Positions 17,812 through 25,732 of a stretch of 64,000 bases of DNA are shown one piece after another (position 1 is the stretch's first letter; each line of letters begins with the position of its first letter). Below the pieces are notes generated by a model. It was not told where the DNA came from. It ran no database searches and was given only the letters and a program-made list of their open reading frames with translations. The position numbers and the translations under genes were made by a program. Origin of the DNA: Sulfuritortus calidifontis (lineage in GTDB: Bacteria; Pseudomonadota; Gammaproteobacteria; Burkholderiales; Thiobacillaceae); contig NZ_AP018721.1 in the NCBI RefSeq assembly GCF_003967275.1, forward strand, positions 62,001 to 126,000, read 5' to 3'.

Positions 17812-18288
17812 ATGGCAAAAGTAGCAACGAAAGAGCAAGAGACGGCAACGGTGGCAAAAGCCGGGCTGCCTGCTGGAGAAAAAATCCTGCGCGACGGCGG
17901 CGAGGTGGTGCCGCTGGATGCGGCCAGCATCCGGCTGGTGATGCAGGGCTGGCAGATCAAGAAGCAAATTGACGAGCTCAAGGCGGCGCTCGATGAGGTG
18001 AACGCGCAGATCATCGAGGCGCATGGGACGGACTGCTCGCTCATCGTGCGCGGGGTGTGCCGGGCGAGCATCGCCGAGCGCGAGGCGGTGAAAGTCACAG
18101 ACGCTGCGCGACTGAAGGCTGTGCTTGGAGATCGCTTCGATGACCTGATTAGGACAGAGGTCGCATACAAGGCCGAGGCGCGGCTGATCGAGATGGCATG
18201 CGACGGTGACGAACCGCTGCAGCCGGCCATCGCCGCATGCCTGACGGTTGGCAAGTCCTCCAGCGTGACCTGGAGGGCGGAGAAATGA
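17812..18288 (+). CDS. Phage early hypothetical protein
   Basis: 158 residues from the ATG at 17812 (MAKVATKEQE), chosen because CAAGGAG lies 8 bases upstream. The middle has a helical stretch (MQGWQIKKQIDELKAALDEVNAQIIEA) likely to form a coiled coil. Its place between MuB and gemA corresponds to the semi-essential early region of Mu (host-nuclease inhibitor and related genes). The size is near that of Mu Gam (174), but I cannot confirm homology. It overlaps the next gene by ATGA. Confidence 0.55.
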   Translation: MAKVATKEQETATVAKAGLPAGEKILRDGGEVVPLDAASIRLVMQGWQIKKQIDELKAALDEVNAQIIEAHGTDCSLIVRGVCRASIAEREAVKVTDAARLKAVLGDRFDDLIRTEVAYKAEARLIEMACDGDEPLQPAIAACLTVGKSSSVTWRAEK

Positions 18289-18485
18289 GTGAAGGCCTGA
18301 TCGACCGCATCGAGCAGGGCATGACGACGGCCATGGATGCCGAGATCGTCGCCCGCGCCATGGCGAAGTTGGCGCGCTACGAGGTGGCGCTCACCGAGAT
18401 CGCAATCTACGGACGTGCGGAGGATGCCATGAAGGCGTGCCAGGCGCTGGCCGAATGCGCGCGGCCTAGGCCTCTGTCCGTGTGA
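18285..18485 (+). CDS. Small early hypothetical protein
   Basis: 66 residues from the ATG at 18285, coupled to the preceding gene by ATGA. It appears wholly helical (LIDRIEQGMTTAMDAEIVARAMAK). No family recognised. Confidence 0.5.
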   Translation: MSEGLIDRIEQGMTTAMDAEIVARAMAKLARYEVALTEIAIYGRAEDAMKACQALAECARPRPLSV

Positions 18486-18492
18486 CCCAGCC

Positions 18493-18520
18493 CATGCCCA
18501 TGCCGTGCGGCGTGGGCATG
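18493..18520 (+). promoter_or_regulatory. Strong hairpin before gemA
   Basis: CATGCCCATGCCG and CGGCGTGGGCATG face each other across only two bases, 13 pairs with one G-U. There is no U-tract, so it is not a normal terminator. It lies 28 bases before the chosen gemA start and could control its translation or protect an mRNA end. Confidence 0.5.
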
Positions 18521-18547
18521 CACGGGGTTCACAGACTGGAGACGATG

Positions 18548-19030
18548 ATGGACAGCAAGACTCGCCGCCGCGTGCTGCTGGGGCTGGCGCACAGGGCCGC
18601 CTTGCAGCTTGGGCTGGACGACGATGCCAGGCGGCAGGCGCAGGCCGCATTCGCCGGGCGCGCATCGCTCAAGGACTTCGATGACAAGCAGCTGGTGGCA
18701 TGGTGCTGGGAACTCAAGCGCCGCGGGGCCGAGATCGGCATCCCTTCCCCGCCGCCCAAGGGCGGGCTGGGCTGGAACAGGCCCACGCCAGCGCAGTGGG
18801 CCACCATCGAGCGGCTGGCTGGCAGCCTCGCGCTCACAGACACCGCGCTGGCGGCTTTCGTCAAGCGCACAACCGGGCTGGACGATCCGCGCTTTCTGAC
18901 GAAGCGCGGGGCGACCGAGGTGATCACCGGCCTAGAGAAGTGGGCGCGATCGCGCGGCGCTGACACCCGCAGCAAGACGCGCCAGGCCATCGAGGCACTG
19001 CTGGAGGATGGCGATGGCGGCGCAGCCTGA
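18548..19030 (+). CDS. GemA-like regulator (Mu gp16 family, DUF1018)
   Basis: 160 residues from the ATG at 18548, which has GGAG 6 bases upstream; a GTG at 18482 would also be in frame. Family features are AHRAALQLGLDDDARRQAQ at the N-terminus, RPTPAQWATIERLAG in the middle and TTGLDDPRFLTKRGATEVITGLEKW at the C-terminus. In Mu, GemA modulates host gene expression and DNA relaxation. Between the two family-conserved halves sits a Pro/Gly linker (IPSPPPKGGLGW). Confidence 0.8.
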   Translation: MDSKTRRRVLLGLAHRAALQLGLDDDARRQAQAAFAGRASLKDFDDKQLVAWCWELKRRGAEIGIPSPPPKGGLGWNRPTPAQWATIERLAGSLALTDTALAAFVKRTTGLDDPRFLTKRGATEVITGLEKWARSRGADTRSKTRQAIEALLEDGDGGAA

Positions 19031-19403
19031 GCCGTGGTTCGAGCGGCGCATCAAGCGCGGCCTGGCCGCGCTGATGGCGCTGCGCATGGAAGGCCACCCG
19101 CCGGCGGACACGGTCGAGGCGACGGCCAAGGTGTGGGTGCAAGCGCTCTGGCCTGGGCGCGCCTGGGTCGAGGCACTGGACGCCGATCGCATCGGCGAGG
19201 CCTTCCGTCAGATCACATTGCATGAGACGCGCTGGCCGACGCCAGCGGTGTTTCTGCGGTACCTGCCGGCGCGGATGCCGCAGAAAAGCCTGCCGCCGCC
19301 GGCGCAGACGGCGGAGGAAAAAGAGAGGGCGCGAGCTATCCTGGCCGGGATCATGGAAGCGCTGAAGAGCAAGAGGACCATCAATGAAAGCGGCCAGAAT
19401 TGA
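19014..19403 (+). CDS. Phage hypothetical protein
   Basis: 129 residues from the ATG at 19014, placed after CTGGAGG. It overlaps the end of gemA by 17 bases. Mostly helical with several Trp residues (AKVWVQALWPGRAWVEALDADRIGEAF) and a Pro-rich segment (KSLPPPAQT). Proteins of this size after gemA are common in transposable phages but uncharacterised. It carries one TGAGAC variant of the dispersed motif at 19217. Confidence 0.55.
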   Translation: MAAQPEPWFERRIKRGLAALMALRMEGHPPADTVEATAKVWVQALWPGRAWVEALDADRIGEAFRQITLHETRWPTPAVFLRYLPARMPQKSLPPPAQTAEEKERARAILAGIMEALKSKRTINESGQN

Positions 19404-19593
19404 AAAAAGCGATCGGCTGCAGCGCGTGCTGGCGCTGCTCGAAGACCGGGCGTGGCACTCCACGCTCGATATCGTGATCGGCGCGGGCGTGTGCGCCGTC
19501 AACTCGTGCATTGCCGAGCTTCGCGCGAACGGCTTTCCCATCGCCTGCCGCCGCGTCGGGCGCGAACGCTTCGAATACCGCCTGGAGGGATGA
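19384..19593 (+). CDS. Small winged-helix-like protein
   Basis: 69 residues, overlapping the previous gene by 20 bases. The pattern RLQRVLALLEDRAWHSTLDI...VNSCIAELRANGFPIACRR resembles a small winged helix used for DNA binding, followed by a strand-turn-strand. It sits directly before the Mor-like activator and may be a regulator. Confidence 0.5.
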   Translation: MKAARIEKSDRLQRVLALLEDRAWHSTLDIVIGAGVCAVNSCIAELRANGFPIACRRVGRERFEYRLEG

Positions 19594-19952
19594 TGGCGGT
19601 CGCAGACACGGCGCTGCTCGAGCGCCTGATCGGGCGCGAGGCGCTCGAGACGCTCATCTCCGTGGCCGGCGGGCTGGTTGTCTACATCCCCAAGAACCCG
19701 CCGCTCGACGGCCCGCTGGCCGAGCTTCCCATGCCGGCGCAGGAGGCGCTGGCAGCCTGGGCGGGCGGCACAGAGCTTTACGTGCCGAAGTGCGACGGCG
19801 CGGCGCGCGCGGCGCGCGACGCGGCGATCCGCGCCGCCTACGACGCAGGCGAGCCGGTTCAAGCCATCGCCAGGCGCTACCGGCTAACCGAGCGGTGGAT
19901 CTACGAGATTCTTGGTCGCCACGAGGACGACAAACAAGGCGATCTGTTCTAG
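19593..19952 (+). CDS. mor: Mor-type transcription activator
   Basis: 119 residues from the ATG at 19593 (GGAGGG four bases upstream; a second ATG at 19590 is too close). The N-domain (LLERLIGREALETLISVAGGLVVYIPK) and the C-terminal helix-turn-helix (IRAAYDAGEPVQAIARRYRLTERWIYEIL) match the Mor/C family, in which a dimer binds a dyad upstream of late promoters and recruits RNA polymerase. Two copies of a CTGAA-N4-TTCAG dyad in this prophage (19957 and 29630) are its likely targets, the first only 5 bases after its own stop codon. No separate C protein is seen, so Mor may drive both middle and late transcription. Confidence 0.85.
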   Translation: MAVADTALLERLIGREALETLISVAGGLVVYIPKNPPLDGPLAELPMPAQEALAAWAGGTELYVPKCDGAARAARDAAIRAAYDAGEPVQAIARRYRLTERWIYEILGRHEDDKQGDLF

Positions 19953-19954
19953 CT

Positions 19955-20001
19955 ATCTGAACCGCTTCAGGCTGCCGCGCATCGCGCGCGCGCCTGATAC
20001 T
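19955..20001 (+). promoter_or_regulatory. Mor-dependent promoter for lysis/head genes
   Basis: The dyad CTGAACCGCTTCAG (19957-19970) is centred 35 bases upstream of a GATACT -10 box (19996-20001), placing it near -44, where Mor binds in Mu. There is no -35 box. The predicted start coincides with the endolysin ATG at 20008, so the mRNA would be leaderless. The same 16-base block recurs at 29628-29643. Confidence 0.7.
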
Positions 20002-20007
20002 CGCGGC

Positions 20008-20493
20008 ATGAAGCCGCGCCTTCTTCCTTCCATGATTGCCGTCTCCGCCGTCGCCGTTGCGGGCATCGCCGTGCACGAGGGGTACCGCGCGCGCGCCTAC
20101 GACGACGGGGTTGGCGTGCGGACGGTCGGCTTTGGCACAACGCGCCGCGAGGACGGCAGCCCCGTGCGAAAGAGCGACACCATTACGCCGGAGCGCGCCG
20201 TGCTGCGGCTGGCGAAAGATGCCGATGCCATCGGGCGGCAGATCGCCGCGTGCATCGGCCATGTGCCGCTCGCCCAGCACGAGTTCGACGCCTACGTGAG
20301 CCTGGCCTACAACATCGGAGCGAGCGCCTTTTGCCGCTCGACCATAGTCAAGCGTCTCAAACAGACGCCGCCAGACTACTCCGGCGCGTGCGCGGCGATC
20401 AAGATGTGGGACAAGGCCGGCGGCCGCGTGCTGCCGGGCCTCGTCAAGCGGCGCGAGGCCGAATACAAGCAGTGCTTGGGGGCAGCGCAGTGA
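20008..20493 (+). CDS. SAR-type endolysin (GH24 lysozyme)
   Basis: 161 residues. The N-terminus (LLPSMIAVSAVAVAGIAV) is a weak hydrophobic signal-anchor-release segment. It leads straight into the GH24 catalytic triad: Glu in HEGYRARAYDD, Asp in the same segment and Thr in VGFGTT. It cleaves peptidoglycan after release from the membrane. It is the first gene after the Mor-dependent promoter and is followed by the spanin pair, giving a standard lysis cassette. No clear ribosome site precedes the ATG, consistent with a leaderless transcript. Confidence 0.88.
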   Translation: MKPRLLPSMIAVSAVAVAGIAVHEGYRARAYDDGVGVRTVGFGTTRREDGSPVRKSDTITPERAVLRLAKDADAIGRQIAACIGHVPLAQHEFDAYVSLAYNIGASAFCRSTIVKRLKQTPPDYSGACAAIKMWDKAGGRVLPGLVKRREAEYKQCLGAAQ

Positions 20494-21023
20494 TGCCGTC
20501 CGTCTGGCCATTGCTGCTGGTGGCCGCCGTCTCTGGCGCGGCCGGCGCTGGCATCGCCTACTCGCTGGAGCACCGCGCGCGGCAGGCCGAAGTGGCCGTC
20601 CTGCGCGCCGAGATGGCAGACCAGCAGGCCGCGGCCGCGCAAGCCGCTGCCGCCAGGCTTTCCGCCGCGCAGGCTGCCGAGGCCGCTGCCGTGCGCACAT
20701 TGCATGCGACGAAATCGCGCCTGGCCGTCACCGAAAAACGCCTGAAGGAGTCCCTCTATGCCCTGCCGACTGCTCAGTCTTATGGCTTGTCTTACGCTGC
20801 TCGCGGGCTGCTCAACGCCCGCCTCAGTGACGCCGACGACATGCCCGCGCGTGCCAGCGAGCCTGATCGAGCCGCTTCCGAATCTCCCGCAGATCCCGGC
20901 CAGTCTGGCGTCACCGAAGCCGACCTCGGCGGCTGGATCGCCGGCGTCATCGGCGCCTACGACGCCTGCCGCGCCAGGATCGAGGCCATCCGCCAGTGGG
21001 ACGAGGTGACGCATGGAAGGTGA
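20493..21023 (+). CDS. Rz-like inner-membrane spanin
   Basis: 176 residues. One N-terminal membrane anchor (WPLLLVAAVSGAAGAGIAYSL), then a long Ala/Gln/Glu-rich periplasmic coiled coil (about residues 28-90). The downstream portion overlaps the Rz1-like gene in another frame. i-Spanins pair with an outer-membrane lipoprotein to fuse the two membranes at the end of lysis. The dispersed 13-bp motif lies at 20699 within the gene. Confidence 0.8.
   Translation: MPSVWPLLLVAAVSGAAGAGIAYSLEHRARQAEVAVLRAEMADQQAAAAQAAAARLSAAQAAEAAAVRTLHATKSRLAVTEKRLKESLYALPTAQSYGLSYAARGLLNARLSDADDMPARASEPDRAASESPADPGQSGVTEADLGGWIAGVIGAYDACRARIEAIRQWDEVTHGR
20758..21009 (+). CDS. Rz1-like outer-membrane spanin lipoprotein, nested in Rz
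   Basis: 83 residues wholly inside the Rz gene in a different frame. It has a signal peptide with lipobox (LTLLAGC, modified Cys about residue 18) and a Pro/Ser/Ala-rich mature part, as in lambda Rz1. The ribosome site AAGGAG lies at about 20745, 7 bases before the ATG. The nested arrangement is typical of Rz/Rz1 pairs. Confidence 0.82.
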   Translation: MPCRLLSLMACLTLLAGCSTPASVTPTTCPRVPASLIEPLPNLPQIPASLASPKPTSAAGSPASSAPTTPAAPGSRPSASGTR

Positions 21024-21306
21024 CGTGATCATCAGCGCCTTCAACTGGCCGGCCATGCTGGCTATCGGCGGTGCGCTGCTGGGCGGCATCTTCGCCCTGC
21101 TCAAGTGGTTCGCCGGGCGGCTGCTCTCCGACATCGAGAGCCGCCTCACCCGCATTGACGATCTGGAGAGCCGCTTCGAGCGGCTGATGGCCGAGTTGCC
21201 GCTGCACTACCAGCGGCGCGAGGACGCCATCCGCGAATTCACCGCCATCAACACCAAGCTCGACCGGCTCTACGAACTGCTCGCCAGGAGATCGCCCCAT
21301 GACTGA
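21013..21306 (+). CDS. DUF2730-like membrane protein (Mu gp25 position)
   Basis: 97 residues with one N-terminal membrane segment (MLAIGGALLGGIFALLKWFAG) followed by a coiled coil (DIESRLTRIDDLESRFERLMAEL). Size and topology match the DUF2730 family located between lysis and terminase genes in Mu-like phages. Function unknown; a holin-like role is possible. Confidence 0.65.
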   Translation: MEGDVIISAFNWPAMLAIGGALLGGIFALLKWFAGRLLSDIESRLTRIDDLESRFERLMAELPLHYQRREDAIREFTAINTKLDRLYELLARRSPHD

Positions 21307-21625
21307 ACGTCGCCTCGATGCCGCCATCGACATGGCCCGCGCCGAGCGCGAAGCGCTGCGCTGGCTCATGCTCACCGCGCTGTGGCACGCGCGTCCTTAC
21401 GGCACTCGTGAAGACGTGCTGCTGTCGTGCGCGCACGAGATCCCGATCTACGCCACCGCCGACCTCATCCGGCGCGAGCTAGGCTGGCTGGAATCCCACG
21501 GGCTCGCCGCCATCGTGCGCGAGTCGTCGCCCATCTGGTCTGCGAAGCTGACCGCGCTGGGAGAAGACGTGTACGAGTACCGCGCCGACGCACCAGCGGG
21601 CCTGGCGCGCCCGCCGAGGTGGTGA
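21299..21625 (+). CDS. Mu gp26-like phage protein (VpaChn25_0724 family)
   Basis: 108 residues with a winged-helix-like layout: helices LRWLMLTALWHARPYGTREDVLL, then DLIRRELGWLESHGLAAIV and WSAKLTALGEDVYEYR. This pattern is common to the small conserved protein preceding DUF3486 in Mu-like phages. It overlaps the previous gene by 8 bases. Role not known. Confidence 0.65.
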   Translation: MTERRLDAAIDMARAEREALRWLMLTALWHARPYGTREDVLLSCAHEIPIYATADLIRRELGWLESHGLAAIVRESSPIWSAKLTALGEDVYEYRADAPAGLARPPRW

Positions 21626-21626
21626 G

Positions 21627-22157
21627 ATGGCGCGACGCAGCAAGGTGGACACCCTGCCGCCCGCGCTCAAGGCCGAGCTGGAGCGCCTGCTGGCCGACCG
21701 CACGCACGGCGGGTATGAAGCGCTGGCCGCGTGGCTCAAAGAACAGGGCTACGAGATCGGCAAGAGCAGCCTGCACCGCTACGACCAGCGGGTGCAGGCG
21801 GTGATGCTGCGCATCAAGGCCAGCACCGAGGCCGCTCGGCTGATCGCGCAGGCCGCGCCAGATGAGGCCGACGAGCACTCGGCTGCCGTGCTGCGCATGG
21901 TGCAGTCGGCGCTGTTCGACGCCATGAGCCGGGTGACCGAAGCCGCCGACCTGGCCGACCCCGCCGAGCAGGTCAAGGTCTTGAGCCAGGCCGCGCGCGC
22001 CATTGCCGAGGCCAGCCGCGCGTCCATCGGCCAGAAGCGCTGGGCCGACGAGGTGCGCGCGAAGCTCGACGAGGTGGAGCGCGTCGCACGCAATGCGGGC
22101 AAGGCGCTCGATGCCGAGACGCTCAAGGCCATCCGGGAGGGGTTGTATGGCGGTTAA
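21627..22157 (+). CDS. DUF3486 protein (Mu gp27; putative small terminase)
   Basis: 176 residues. The N-terminus is a helix-turn-helix region (RSKVDTLPPALKAELERLL, then GYEIGKSSLHRYDQR) and the rest is long helices with a coiled coil (KRWADEVRAKLDEVERVARNAGKALD). Family and position directly upstream of the large terminase support a DNA-recognition role in headful packaging. A minus-oriented dispersed motif lies at 22082. Confidence 0.78.
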   Translation: MARRSKVDTLPPALKAELERLLADRTHGGYEALAAWLKEQGYEIGKSSLHRYDQRVQAVMLRIKASTEAARLIAQAAPDEADEHSAAVLRMVQSALFDAMSRVTEAADLADPAEQVKVLSQAARAIAEASRASIGQKRWADEVRAKLDEVERVARNAGKALDAETLKAIREGLYGG

Positions 22158-22269
22158 TGGGCTGCGGATTTACCGGCGTTTCGACCCGGTGGCCGGTTTC
22201 GGCATCTACTGGTGGGACGGGCTGTGCATCCATCTGTGGCGAACGGTCGTGGTGATCGAGTTGTCATGA
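22147..22269 (+). CDS. 40-residue hypothetical protein
   Basis: Short frame from the ATG at 22147 preceded by GGGAGGGG. It is aromatic-rich (YRRFDPVAGFGIYWWDGLCIHLW) and ends by an ATGA overlap with the terminase start at 22266. The tight coupling on both sides is the main argument that it is translated. No family. Confidence 0.45.
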   Translation: MAVNGLRIYRRFDPVAGFGIYWWDGLCIHLWRTVVVIELS

Positions 22270-23612
22270 CCGCCCCCATCCTCTACCCCTACCAGCGCCG
22301 CTACCTGGCTGATGCCAGCCGCTGGAAGGCGGCGATGTGGAGCCGCCAGACGGGCAAGACCTTCACCACCACGCTGGAGGCGGTGCTGGATTGTCTGTCC
22401 GCCGAGGCCGAGGGGCGCATTGCCCGCTGGACGATCCTGTCGATATCCCGCGACCGGGCGCTGGACGCCATCCGCACCGGGGCCGCGGTGCACGCGCAGG
22501 CCATCGGCGCGGCCTACGAGCTGCTGATGGACGACAGCCTGGGCATCGAGCAGCAGGCGGCGATGGTGCGCTTCCCCGGCGGCTCTTACGTGCGGGCGAT
22601 CGCGGCGCGGCCCGAGACGGCGCGCGGCATGTCGGACAACCTGATCCTCGACGAATTCGCGCACCATAAGGACAACCGCGCCCTGTGGCGGGCGCTGGTG
22701 CCCGTGGTGTCCAAGCCCAGCCTCAAGATTCGGGTGATCTCCACGCCCAACGGGGTTGGCGACATGTTCCACGAGATCATGACCGCCGACGATGGCCTGT
22801 GGAGCCGCCATGTGGTGACCATTCACGACGCGGTGGCCGACGGCCTGCCGCGCGACATCGCCGAATTGCGCCGCGCCGCGCGCGACCCGGACACCTGGGC
22901 GCAGGAATTCGAGTGCGCCTTCCTCGATCGCGCCGGGCGCGAGTGGCTCACCTACGAGGAAATCCTGGCCGCGCTGGAAGCGCCGCCGCTGCCGCCCTAC
23001 GACGGGCGGCCCGTCTATGTGGGCATGGACATCGCCGCGCGTGGCGACCTGTCGGTGATCGCCGTGATCGAGGACGTGGGCGCGGGCGTGCTCGCGCTGC
23101 GCGAGATGCAGGTGATGCGCGGGGAATCGTTCGCCGCGCAGCTTGCCCGGCTCGATGCGGTGTTTCGCGCCTACCGCGTGGCGCGCTGCGCCATCGACCA
23201 GACCGGCATGGGCGAAATGCCGGTGCAGGAGGCGCAGCGGCGGCATGGGCAGTACCGCGTCGCTGGCGTGCTGTTCAACGCCGCGAACAAGCTGGAGATG
23301 GCGGTGGCGCTCAAAGACCGGCTGCAGGCGCGGCGGCTGCTGATACCTGACGTGCATGGAAATGCGCGGGACGCATTGATCGACGACCTGCGCGCCGTGC
23401 GCATGGAACCTGGCGCTGGCGGCGTGCCGCGCTTGCTCGCCGACCGGGATGGATCGGGACACGCCGACCGCTTCTGGGCGCTGGCGCTGGCCTGCGCCGC
23501 CGCGGGCGAAGGCGTGCCGGTGTATGGGTATGAGAGTGTGGCGCGCCGCAGCTTCGCGCCGCGCTGGGATGATGAATGGCGCAGCCGCGCCGGGGAGTGG
23601 GCAGGATGGTGA
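22266..23612 (+). CDS. Large terminase subunit (Mu gp28-like)
   Basis: 448 residues from the ATG at 22266. ATPase motor motifs are WSRQTGKT (Walker A-like, about residues 28-35) and NLILDEFAH (Walker B). The C-terminal RNase H-like nuclease has the acidic motifs VGMDIAARGDLS and IDQTGMGEMP. It packages phage DNA into the prohead by the headful mechanism from the DNA flanking the integrated genome. It is followed after a 7-base overlap by a small membrane protein. Confidence 0.9.
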   Translation: MTAPILYPYQRRYLADASRWKAAMWSRQTGKTFTTTLEAVLDCLSAEAEGRIARWTILSISRDRALDAIRTGAAVHAQAIGAAYELLMDDSLGIEQQAAMVRFPGGSYVRAIAARPETARGMSDNLILDEFAHHKDNRALWRALVPVVSKPSLKIRVISTPNGVGDMFHEIMTADDGLWSRHVVTIHDAVADGLPRDIAELRRAARDPDTWAQEFECAFLDRAGREWLTYEEILAALEAPPLPPYDGRPVYVGMDIAARGDLSVIAVIEDVGAGVLALREMQVMRGESFAAQLARLDAVFRAYRVARCAIDQTGMGEMPVQEAQRRHGQYRVAGVLFNAANKLEMAVALKDRLQARRLLIPDVHGNARDALIDDLRAVRMEPGAGGVPRLLADRDGSGHADRFWALALACAAAGEGVPVYGYESVARRSFAPRWDDEWRSRAGEWAGW

Positions 23613-23965
23613 CAGGAAAGAAATTCGCGGCCATCGTCATGTTTGACGTCGCGGCATGCATGACGCTGGCGCTGTGGGTTGTGTTTGAAAACACGGTGGC
23701 AGAGAGCGTGTTCAAGGCCTTTTTCTGGGCAGTCACGCCGCTTGCGGCCGTTGGCTATTTCGTGGCGCCGCGCTCGGTTCGCGAGTATGCGCGATCGCCG
23801 CAATGGTTTATTGGCTACGTTCGCGGCGTAAAAATCGCTGTGCTGGCATTGCTGGCCGTTGAGCGTGAGACCGTCATGATGGGTGCTCTGATCCTGGCAT
23901 GGATCGCTTTCGAGAGCGCGCTGCGCTGGTGCATCGAGCAGGAGAAAGATCATGAAACACGCTAA
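23606..23965 (+). CDS. Small membrane protein between terminase and portal
   Basis: 119 residues from the ATG at 23606. It has three or four hydrophobic segments (AAIVMFDVAACMTLALWVVF; FFWAVTPLAAVGYFVA; GVKIAVLALLAV; MGALILAWIAFE). Its lower GC and different composition from the neighbours suggest a later acquisition (moron). No family recognised. Confidence 0.6.
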   Translation: MVTGKKFAAIVMFDVAACMTLALWVVFENTVAESVFKAFFWAVTPLAAVGYFVAPRSVREYARSPQWFIGYVRGVKIAVLALLAVERETVMMGALILAWIAFESALRWCIEQEKDHETR

Positions 23966-25541
23966 ACACAAGCCGGTGACGATCCACAAGAGCCAGCCAG
24001 CCGCCGCGCAGCTACGCGAGGAAATCGCCCGGCCCGCACAGACGGGCCTGCGCAGCGTGTGGCAGTGGCGCCCGCTGGCTTCCATGACGCCTGCGATGGT
24101 GGCCGACGTGCTGCGCCGCGCAGCACAGGGCGATGCGCACGACTTCCTGCTGGCTGCCGACGACATCCGCGAGAAGGACTTGCACTACCGCGCGGTGCTG
24201 CAGACGCGCACGCTGGCGGTAGCGGGCCTGCCGATCGACATCCAGCCCTGGGACGACTCGCCCGCCGCGAAGCGCGCCGCCGAGCTGGTGCAGGATGCCG
24301 TGCGCGAGAGCGATCTGGCCGTGCTCATCACCCACCTCATGGACGCGGTGGCCAAGGGCTATGCGGTGGCAGAGATCGTCTGGGAGACCTCGGGCGATGT
24401 GTGGTACCCGCGCAGCATCCTGCCGCGCGAGGCGCACTGGTTCAGCTTCGATGCCGACACCGGGCGGCTGCTGCGTCTGGTCGATGGCAGCGCGGAGGGG
24501 GCGGAGATTCCGCCCTACCGCATGATCGTGCACGCGCCGCCGGTGGCGGCTGGTATTCCGCTCCTTGGCGGGGTGGCGCGAAGCGCGCTGTGGGCCTGGG
24601 TGTTCAAGAGCTACGCCATGCGCGACTGGGCGCGGTTTTGTGAGTTGTTCGGGCAACCCATCCGCGTGGGCAAGTATCACCAGGGCGCGAGCCCAGATGA
24701 CGTGGCCGTGCTCAAGCAGGCGGCGTTCTCGCTCGGCTCGGATGCGGCGGCGGTGATCCCGCAGGAGATGGTGCTCGAACTCATCGAGTCCGGCAGCAAG
24801 TCGGCCAGCGCCGACCTCTATCACCAGCTCATCGACTACCTCGACCGGCAGGTGAGCAAGGCGGTGCTCGGCCAGACCATGACCACCGACTCGGGCACCT
24901 CCGGCAGTCTCGCGCAGGCGAAGGTGCACCAGGAAGTGCGCCGCGATCTGCTCGAAGCCGATGCGCGGGCGGTGGCCGCCACCCTCACGCGCGACCTCAT
25001 CGCGCCCATCGTGCGGCTCAACCTGGGCGATGCCGCGCCGCTGCCGGTGCTGAAGCTCCTGGTCGAAGACCCGGAAGACCTCACCGCCCTGGCCGACCAC
25101 GTGGTCAAGCTCACCGGCGCTGGCATGCCGATTCCGCAGTGGTGGGTGAGGGAGAAGTTCGGCATTCCAGAGGCGCAGGACGGCGAGCCTGTGCTGGGCG
25201 CGCCGGCTGCGCCACAGGATGCGCCAGCCGCGCAATCCGTGCACGCATTGCATGCGACGCGCTGCGGCTGCGCGGCGCATGCGCAGGGCGCGCCGGACGC
25301 GCCAGACATCCCGGCACTCCAGGCTGACCGCATGGAGATCGAGGCCGAGGCGGCCTGGACGGCCATCATGGACAAGGTGCGGCAGATCGTGGAGGGCGCG
25401 GACAGCCTGCCTCAGCTGCGCGATGCGCTGCTGGCGGCCTTCGCCGACCTGCCAGAGAGCGAGCTCGCCGAGGTGATGGCGATGGGCTTCGCCGCTGCGG
25501 AACTCGCAGGGCGCTTCGCCGCGCGCGCCGAGAGCGAGTGA
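23952..25541 (+). CDS. Portal protein (DUF935, Mu gp29-like)
   Basis: 529 residues. DUF935 features include DIREKDLHYRAVLQTRTLAVAGLP and the conserved middle MRDWARFCELFGQPIRVGKY and LGQTMTTDSGTSGSLAQAKVH. The portal forms the dodecameric DNA gate at the capsid vertex and docks the terminase. The C-terminal 120 residues contain a Cys/His/Ala-rich linker (HALHATRCGCAAHA) whose DNA carries a dispersed-motif copy at 25247. Confidence 0.9.
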   Translation: MKHAKHKPVTIHKSQPAAAQLREEIARPAQTGLRSVWQWRPLASMTPAMVADVLRRAAQGDAHDFLLAADDIREKDLHYRAVLQTRTLAVAGLPIDIQPWDDSPAAKRAAELVQDAVRESDLAVLITHLMDAVAKGYAVAEIVWETSGDVWYPRSILPREAHWFSFDADTGRLLRLVDGSAEGAEIPPYRMIVHAPPVAAGIPLLGGVARSALWAWVFKSYAMRDWARFCELFGQPIRVGKYHQGASPDDVAVLKQAAFSLGSDAAAVIPQEMVLELIESGSKSASADLYHQLIDYLDRQVSKAVLGQTMTTDSGTSGSLAQAKVHQEVRRDLLEADARAVAATLTRDLIAPIVRLNLGDAAPLPVLKLLVEDPEDLTALADHVVKLTGAGMPIPQWWVREKFGIPEAQDGEPVLGAPAAPQDAPAAQSVHALHATRCGCAAHAQGAPDAPDIPALQADRMEIEAEAAWTAIMDKVRQIVEGADSLPQLRDALLAAFADLPESELAEVMAMGFAAAELAGRFAARAESE

Positions 25542-25732
25542 TGGACGAGGTCGACATCACCGCCGAGCGGCTCGAGCGCGAGATGGAACACATCCTGCGC
25601 CTGCGCCGTGCCGCAGGGCCGCGGCCCACCGGCGAATGCCTGTGGTGCGGCGAGCCGCTGGCCGATCATCTGCGCTGGTGCTCTGTGGACTGCCGTGACG
25701 ACTGGGAGCGCGCGCATGGCGGCAGCCGCTGA
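25541..25732 (+). CDS. Small zinc-finger protein
   Basis: 63 residues. CLWCG...WCSVDC provides a CxxC/CxxxC pair likely to bind zinc, in a DksA/TraR-like short form. It is coupled to the portal stop (GTGATG) and overlaps the gpF start. Such proteins are often found between portal and F in Mu-like phages; function unknown. Confidence 0.65.
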   Translation: MDEVDITAERLEREMEHILRLRRAAGPRPTGECLWCGEPLADHLRWCSVDCRDDWERAHGGSR

